Source of the DNA: Ctenosaura bakeri
Lineage: Eukaryota > Chordata > Lepidosauria > Squamata > Iguanidae
DNA length: 64,000 bases
NCBI GenBank assembly: GCA_948474755.1
Contig: CAOLHI010000399.1
Span: forward strand, 310,001 to 374,000
Reading direction: 5' to 3'
Within the stretch, counting starts at the first letter, position 1; each line of letters starts with the position of its first letter. The notes beneath the pieces are model-generated. The model searched no databases. It was not told the origin of the DNA and was given only the letters and a program-made list of their open reading frames with translations. Shown one piece after another: positions 58,060-64,000 of the stretch. The position numbers and the translations under genes are program-made.

Positions 58060-58180
58060 CAGCAACATTAAGACTAACCAGTTTTTATTTTTGCATGAGT
58101 TTTCATGGATATAAAACCACTTCTTTGGATGCCATACCAAGTGCAGTCTGTTGAAGTCTGTAGAAATGAGACATATCCAC
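58060..58180 (-). mobile_element. Retroposon fragment with hammerhead-like core
   Basis: On the minus strand, 58132-58093 reads GCATC, a degraded CUGAUGA box (CCAAAGA), a stem (agtgg...cca), then GAAA and CTCATGC. The outer GCAT and ATGC ends are complementary. It is followed by 'ataaaaactggttagtctt', common after such motifs in amniote repeats. The catalytic box is mutated, so it is a relic. The family is uncertain. Confidence 0.4.
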
Positions 58181-61029
58181 TGAAGGTCTTTGCAGAGGTT
58201 GTCCTACATGCAAATAGACTGCCATCTACTTCCAGATTTGCTTTTGAAGTTTTTGGCATTTGGGACAGTCTGTAAAACCCCTGGAGGATTCCAGGGCAGA
58301 AAAATGACCCCCAGATCCATTGAAATTGTTCACCCCTTGACCTCTCTGGAGAATGTGCAAGGTTAGGTGAGCATGGGTATGAGGTATGCATAGGGATGAA
58401 GTCTGATACTACTTTTTTTTAAAAAAAACTAATGTTAATTTTTCCAAATACTTTGACCAGGGTGAGAAGAAAACTTTGAGCATAGAGTTGTCCAAAGAAT
58501 TAGTTGGTTTAAAAGCTGTAAAGGAAAGTGTTGGGCTGGAGGACAAGGTTTCAAGCTTGCAAGCTTGATGCCTGGCAGAAGACTAAATTAATTCAAGAGT
58601 GTCTTCAGGTTTTCACTGTCATTTAAAACCAGATGCTATTTGCATTTATCACAGACTCTTTATTATCTGAATAACAATGCCTGTATGGAACTTTGGGACA
58701 GAATAATTGCCAATCATAACTCATCTCTTTTTTGGTTATGAGAAAAAGTTCTGATGGAATTTTTTACCAGGATTCTGTCAGACATTCTTATCAACTGCTT
58801 AAACTAAGAAAAGCATTTATTCCAAATTTGAATCAAGGATTATTTTTATGTGTGTGCAAAACTTGGTTCTAATGCACCAGCAGAAGACAAGGCTTTTTGT
58901 TTTTGTTTTTACATCATACTCTGCAGTATGATGCACAGGTTAAATAATTACCATACTGCATTGCAGAGAGTTATTAATACACTGCTCTGCCCTTTGGGGA
59001 GGATGTCAGAAAGTCCTTTAAAAGATCTTCAGATGACTATACTTCACTTATGGACTATTAAGATTACTGAAAAAGGAAACTTAATACTTGCAAGTCATGA
59101 AACCTAGACCACAACATTCTCCCAATTATGTATAATTGGTTCACATTCAGGAAGCAAATATTGAATACAGCCAGTCAAAGCTATACAGTTCTGAACATTT
59201 CAAACCAATGCCCAAAATGCCATGAAGAATTACAGAAGCAAATAAAAATGTTTCTCTGGGAGGAAAAAGTAGCAACATTCTATCTTTTCATATAGCACTC
59301 TTTCAAAATGAACATTTCTTTCCTCTCCAGTCCTCCCATAATTATGTCATGGATCATTACAATGATTTTACAATGGATAGGCAAGATAAGAGTTAACAGT
59401 AAGTTTAAAAAAATACTGCTGTGTAGATACCATAGCATACGAAATGCTATACAGGAAGCCCCTCACTTTCATGCCCCATTATCTGACAACTAGCTCTTTT
59501 GACCCATCCAAATTAAGGACAAGTTTCATTAATCTGACACAGGGTCCACTTTTCATCAGTTCTTCTTGCCTACAGATGCTTGCTTGGGACCACTCACATA
59601 CCTACAGAAAGAGCAGATCCTGTGATTGAATTAATGGAATTTGTCTGTATTGCAAGCATTGAAACAGTGGGCTTCCACAAGTTTTTCTTGCTTATGGAGG
59701 CTTGCTTGAGACCACATATGTGCTGCTTGCAAAGCAAGCTCAGCGAAGGGAAAAAGGCATGAAGCCAACTGAGAGACTTTATAAACAGCTCATGTAGTCA
59801 TTCCAAGCGAGCCTCCATAAGTTCTTTACATTCCCTACAGCAGATGGGTTCCATTTTTTTTTGACAATTTCCACTTTTTGACAGTGCTCTGGTCCCTAAA
59901 CTGTCAAATTAATGGGCAAAATCTTTATCTACATGGGTAATCACTCATTGCCATTTAGATTTCTTGTGTAAAGTTAGTAGGATATGAACCAAATCCCCTT
60001 TGCATCATTTTTCATGTATATTGGACTAATTCCTGGGCCTCAACATACTGTGGGGACTGATGAGGATCAGTATACTTGTAGAGTTGTCTGTGGAGATTCT
60101 ATGTGTTGAAGTAGCACCCCAAAACTGCAGACAGAGATTGCCATGGAGGAAAAGATTTAACTGTCCCTTCAACAAGAAATCCTGTTCTTGGTCTCAGTGA
60201 ACATGTCCATGTATTGAGAAAAGAAGAGAAAGAAGGAGTCATAGATGTTTCTGAGTGCATGTGCATATGTGGCCAAAGCTGCAGTAGTGCATGTAGACCT
60301 TTGTGCTAAAAGGGGGGGGACCTGGCCCATCTCTGCTGTAGAAGAAAACTTCTATGGCTTGGACCCAGAGACCCCTGCCAGAAGTGGAAGGCATTTCTAC
60401 TCACATACACTATTTCTTATCATATCCAAGTCCTACAGCCCGCAGAACCCACATCACTTTCCTTGTATAAAAGCAATGCCTTCTACAACATGTGTGTGGC
60501 AGTCTCAACTGGGGTGGGCAACTATGGCCCTTTAGATCTAGAAAATCTAGAAGTCTACAGTTGTCCATCCCTTGTCTAGATGCAAGCCTGTGTCTGCTTT
60601 TCAGGAACAGAGGAAGAACTAGAATGGATGATCTAACCTTATCTTGGTGAGAAAAATAACTCATTTTCCCTAAGCATTACCTTTTTTTCCCATCAATGTT
60701 GACCTCAGACTTCACCAGAAAATCACATGGAAGTGGGATTTTTGCCCAGTTTTGCTGAAGAATGTGCAGATATAGCCTTGAGAAGTAAACAGGGCAAAAT
60801 ATGGCTGGTAGATGCTACCTGCCCACAGAGTAAGTTGGGTATTAGGAAAACAAGACTGAAGTTGAAATGGAAATGAAATGGAAATAACTCATTCTCACTT
60901 TTTAATCTCAGGCTTCTTCTGGAATAGTCAATATTTTGGGTTCTACACAGAGGAAGCTGTCTTCATACTTTTACTCAGCTTTGTATTTGAAGGTTTTGGT
61001 GATAGAGACCAGAATCCTCATGGTCTGGT
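58181..61029. other. Repeat-poor single-copy DNA
   Basis: No gene or repeat was recognised. 58600-58870 is AT-rich with motif clusters (ATTTGCAT at about 58638, AACAATG at about 58672) that could belong to a conserved non-coding element. A small MITE scrap ('gggtgggcaactatggccc') lies at about 60514-60570. Confidence 0.4.
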
Positions 61030-61132
61030 GGTAATAATAATAGTACTAGTGCTAGTACTAGTACTAGTAACAACAACTACTACAACAACTACTAGTAGTA
61101 GTACTACTAGTAGTACTGCTACTACTATTATT
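61030..61132. repeat. Compound triplet microsatellite
   Basis: AAT, TAG, ACT, AAC and ACT triplets run for about 100 bp, with many self-complementary ACTAGT sites. It abuts the 3' end of the antisense L2 that follows and probably grew from its tail. Confidence 0.9.
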
Positions 61133-61134
61133 TT

Positions 61135-62512
61135 GTTACCCACCTCTCCTCAAAGCTCAAGGTAGAGTACAACAAAGGTTAAAATACAATTAAAACCAGC
61201 ATACCAGTTAAAAACTCACTAAAATTAAGACACATTAAAATATACTAAAAGCATAAAACCATTCAAATACCATTAATTAAAATCACAATTAAAAATACAT
61301 CATAGTTAAATATGGGCTGGGTAGGCCTGCTGGAAGAGATGAGTCTTTAGCAGCTTTTTAAATACAGACAGCATATTTTGCTGTAGGATCTCCTCTGGCA
61401 GTCCATTCCACAGTCTAGGGGTGGCCAACAAGAAGGTTCTCTGATGACCATTGCCAGTCCCTGTTTTAGGCAGTTTAAGTGAATGGCCCCCAGAAAACCT
61501 GAGTGTAGGGGCCAGATTGTATGGGAGGAGGCGATCCTGTAACCAACACTTTGTACTTTTCTCAGAAACTAATTGGCAGCCAGTGGAGTGACTTTAATAT
61601 TGGTGTAATATGTTTGCTCCTTGATGTACCTGTAATCAGTCTGGCTGCCATGTTTTGGGTCAGTTGGAGTTTCTGAACTTCGCACGAGGGTAGCCCAATG
61701 TAGAGCACATTGCAGAAGTCCAACTTTGAAGTTACCAGCATGTGCACTACCGTTTTTAGGTCATCTAATTCTAGGAAGGGGTGCAGCTGGCATATCAGCC
61801 AAAGCTGATAATAAGCATTCCTGACTGTCGCATCTATCTGAGCAGACATTTGGAGAGCCAGAGCCAGGAGTACTCCCAAACTGTGAACACAGTCTTTCAA
61901 GCGGAGCGTGACCCCATCCAGAACTGATTGACATACGTCCAAGCCCAGGTTAGGATCCTTAATAGCAAGCACCTCTGTCTTGTCTGGATTCAGTTTCAGT
62001 TCGTTTTTCTTCATCCATCCCATTAGGTCCTTCAACCATGCATTCAGAGGAGACACTATCCTTACCAGAAGCTGTTTTTGAAGACATGGAAAAGTATATT
62101 TGGGTGTCATCAGCATACTGATAGCACCTCACCCCATGCCTCTGAATGATTTCTCCCAACAATTTCACGTAGATGTTAAAAGCATTGGGCACCTTGTGGT
62201 ATGCCATATAACAGCTTCTTTTTAGAGGAGCAGCTATCCCCAAGCACCACTATCTGGAACTGGCCTGAGAGGTAAGATTGGAACCACCACAACACAGTGT
62301 CTCCGATTCCCAACCCTGCCAGGCATTCAGAAGAATACCATGGTTGATAGTATCAAACACTGCTGAGAGGTCTAGAAGCACCAACAGGGACACATTCCCC
62401 CTGTCGATGGTATGGTTTCCATTTATAAGCAGGTGTGAAATATGCAGAATGTCATAACAGTAAAGAATGGTGCTATATTTTTCTTCTAGGGGCTGCAGTC
62501 TGGTTAGCACTG
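61135..62512 (-). mobile_element. L2 LINE, RT to 3' end (antisense)
   Basis: The minus strand encodes VSLLVLLDLSAVFDTINHGI (62400-62340), then the catalytic-box segment CYQYADDTQIYF (YADD intact, about 62130-62095), then LKDLMGWMKKNELKLNPDKT, HMLVTSKLDFCNVLYIGLPS and TPILKSLHWLPISF near 61562. The 3' UTR to 61135 includes 'gcagtccattccacagtct'. It is the best-preserved L2 RT in the window; two frame breaks separate the blocks. Confidence 0.9.
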
Positions 62513-63681
62513 ATGACTAGTAAACATCCATAAGGATGAGGATATTTAGGTGATGGAGACAGCCACCCCACTAGCCAATCAGTGGCTGTTCTTGTCAGAG
62601 GGATGGAGCTTGTCCGTGCACCAACCAGCCTATAAGGGGGCCTATTTCACTGTAGCCAAACAGGGAACTGCTTATGTAACAGACATAGGGCAGTAGATAA
62701 CCTCTCTACAGTTTTAAAAGGTATATCCACTGGCTCAACCAAGAGTTCCACTGTCATAGTTCTCCAACAGTATCCTGGTTCAGGTATGCTTTAAATAGTG
62801 TAGTGTAAGTTGCCTTGACTTCCATTAGTGAGAGGAATGTGAGATATAAAATCAAACCAAACAATCCAATTAATTCTTGATCTGTGTTAAGTGCCTGTCT
62901 TTGAAAATATCCAAAGAGCATTGCTGGATCAGACCAAGGCCCACTTATTGCATCACTCTTTGAAATCAAGACTGATCACTTGGAAACTAGGCAGAAACTA
63001 GACCTTAGCTGGTCTGTTCTACTAGATTGTCATCCAGCACCGAGGTCTTTAACATTTCAGATGGCTGGTCAAGTGCTAATATAAATAGTATTAGTAGTTG
63101 GCAAATACAATTCTATTCCTGTATTTCCATGATATCCTTGTAAATCATGCTTCATTCAGATATAACCAGATATTTTTACATATGCATCTGGATGTGACTT
63201 CAGTTCTAAAAATACTTAAACAAATAGCAAGCTGGGTCAAACAGATCTTTCCAAACAGCACAGCTATGCCTGTCTACACTATAAGGAGTTTGGTCCTTGA
63301 TAACATTTTGTTGTATGTTCAGTTAAGCTCATAGCTTCGATTGTTTTAAAAATGGCACAACATTGATGGTATCTTGTGTGCAAGCTTCTTGTGTGCTACT
63401 ATATATACTATATAGTACTATATATATATATATGTATGGTACATTGGCGTATATAAGTTCTTTTATGCCTTGCATTTAAGTTATTCAGCAAAAATGTGTA
63501 CTTTTAATTTAAACCAAATCTTTGCCATTAAGATTGTGGAATTGTTCTCTAAACCAGTTCAAGTGTAAAAACCAAAATGTTGCTCTCAAATTTGCAATGA
63601 AAAATTTCATATGTGTTTTTAATGTATCAAAAGTTTTTTCAGATGTTGGCCTAATAAGAGATACCAGTTTGCCTGTATTAA
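62513..63681. other. Mostly unassigned DNA with repeat scraps
   Basis: 62797-62860 resembles a sense L2 3' end ('gttgccttgacttccattag'). 62912-62960 ('gagcattgctggatcagacc') resembles a common squamate dispersed repeat. A (TA)n run lies at 63398-63433. Confidence 0.45.
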
Positions 63682-63851
63682 CCTATTTTTGCTAGCGTAT
63701 AAGATGCACCGGTGTATAAGATGCACCCCATTTGTACAACAGCAAATACTATTTGCCACTGTATAAGACACACTGGTGTATAAGACAAACCTCATTTTCA
63801 AATAGTATTTTTGGGGAAGAAAAAGTGAGTCTTATACACCAGCAAATAGAG
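63682..63851. mobile_element. Palindromic MITE with 'gtataagatgcac' repeats
   Basis: The left end (ctatttttgctagcgtataa) and the complement of the right end (ctctatttgctggtgtataa) are inverted repeats. The interior repeats 'gtataaga.gcac' several times. There is no coding capacity; the superfamily is not determined. Confidence 0.62.
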
Positions 63852-64000
63852 TATTCTCTAGAAGAAACATGGCATTGATTTTTCTGTCCATAGCTCACAC
63901 TTACTCTGCATTTTTCAAAGTCTAGAGAGAATCAATTGCTGAAGAAAGCAACCTTGTGCAAGGGCTTGATCTTCCCCTCCTCCACTCCTTAGCAGTTTGC

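Noticed and set aside
60878..61165. 95-codon frame with runs of Val-Leu, Thr and Ser
   Set aside because: Most of the peptide is the triplet microsatellite at 61030-61132 translated.

Overview
This window looks like non-coding, transposon-rich nuclear DNA from a vertebrate, most likely a squamate reptile and possibly an iguanian lizard. The evidence is the repeat mix: CR1 and L2 LINEs, an internally deleted L1-like element, a Penelope-like element, 5S-rRNA-headed SINEs with BovB-like (CA)n tails (5S-Sauria type), a SPIN-type hAT element, Tigger-like elements and a Harbinger-type palindrome, and one MIR. There are no bacterial-style genes, operons, CRISPR arrays or rRNA/tRNA genes. No host gene could be recognised. 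Two short exon-like segments (6516-6590 and 16368-16456) have good splice signals but no identifiable product.

Layout. 1-5.5 kb: a 5S-type SINE and two antisense CR1 copies, the second split by an unidentified block. 5.5-14 kb: mostly single-copy AT-rich DNA with a Harbinger-type palindrome inside an older short repeat, an LTR-like element, a Tigger-like MITE, a Z-DNA-prone tract and another 5S SINE. 13.9-16.3 kb: a CR1 end, then a Tigger-like MITE split by a 943-bp hAT element with an exact 8-bp target duplication. 18.9-25.7 kb: one sense L2 LINE interrupted by a 1,856-bp member of the same hAT family (again an exact 8-bp duplication), and by a Tigger-like element plus an antisense L2. 26.7-29 kb: L2 remnants and a Penelope-like element with an inverted 5' piece and a decayed hammerhead-like core. 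31.3-32.1 kb: a SPIN-like element with GC-rich cargo. 33 kb: a 5S SINE split by a polyadenylated retrocopy with a 22-bp target duplication. 35-42 kb: CR1 end, L2 5' half, then a nearly complete CR1 split by the L1-like element (13-bp duplication). 42-53.6 kb: further SINEs, Tigger-like elements, MIR, L2 and CR1 pieces. 54.5-58.2 kb: a second LTR-like element, an L1-like 3' end, a triple-nested hAT/Tigger block and a second hammerhead-like remnant. 61-64 kb: a triplet microsatellite abutting an antisense L2, then a palindromic MITE.

Nothing here works together as a pathway. All LINE reading frames are broken by stops and frameshifts, so no autonomous mobile element is predicted. The main value of the window is its nesting order: young hAT and L1-like insertions lie inside older L2, CR1, SINE and Tigger-like copies, with target duplications still readable. 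All family names are from memory of consensus features; none was checked by a database search.
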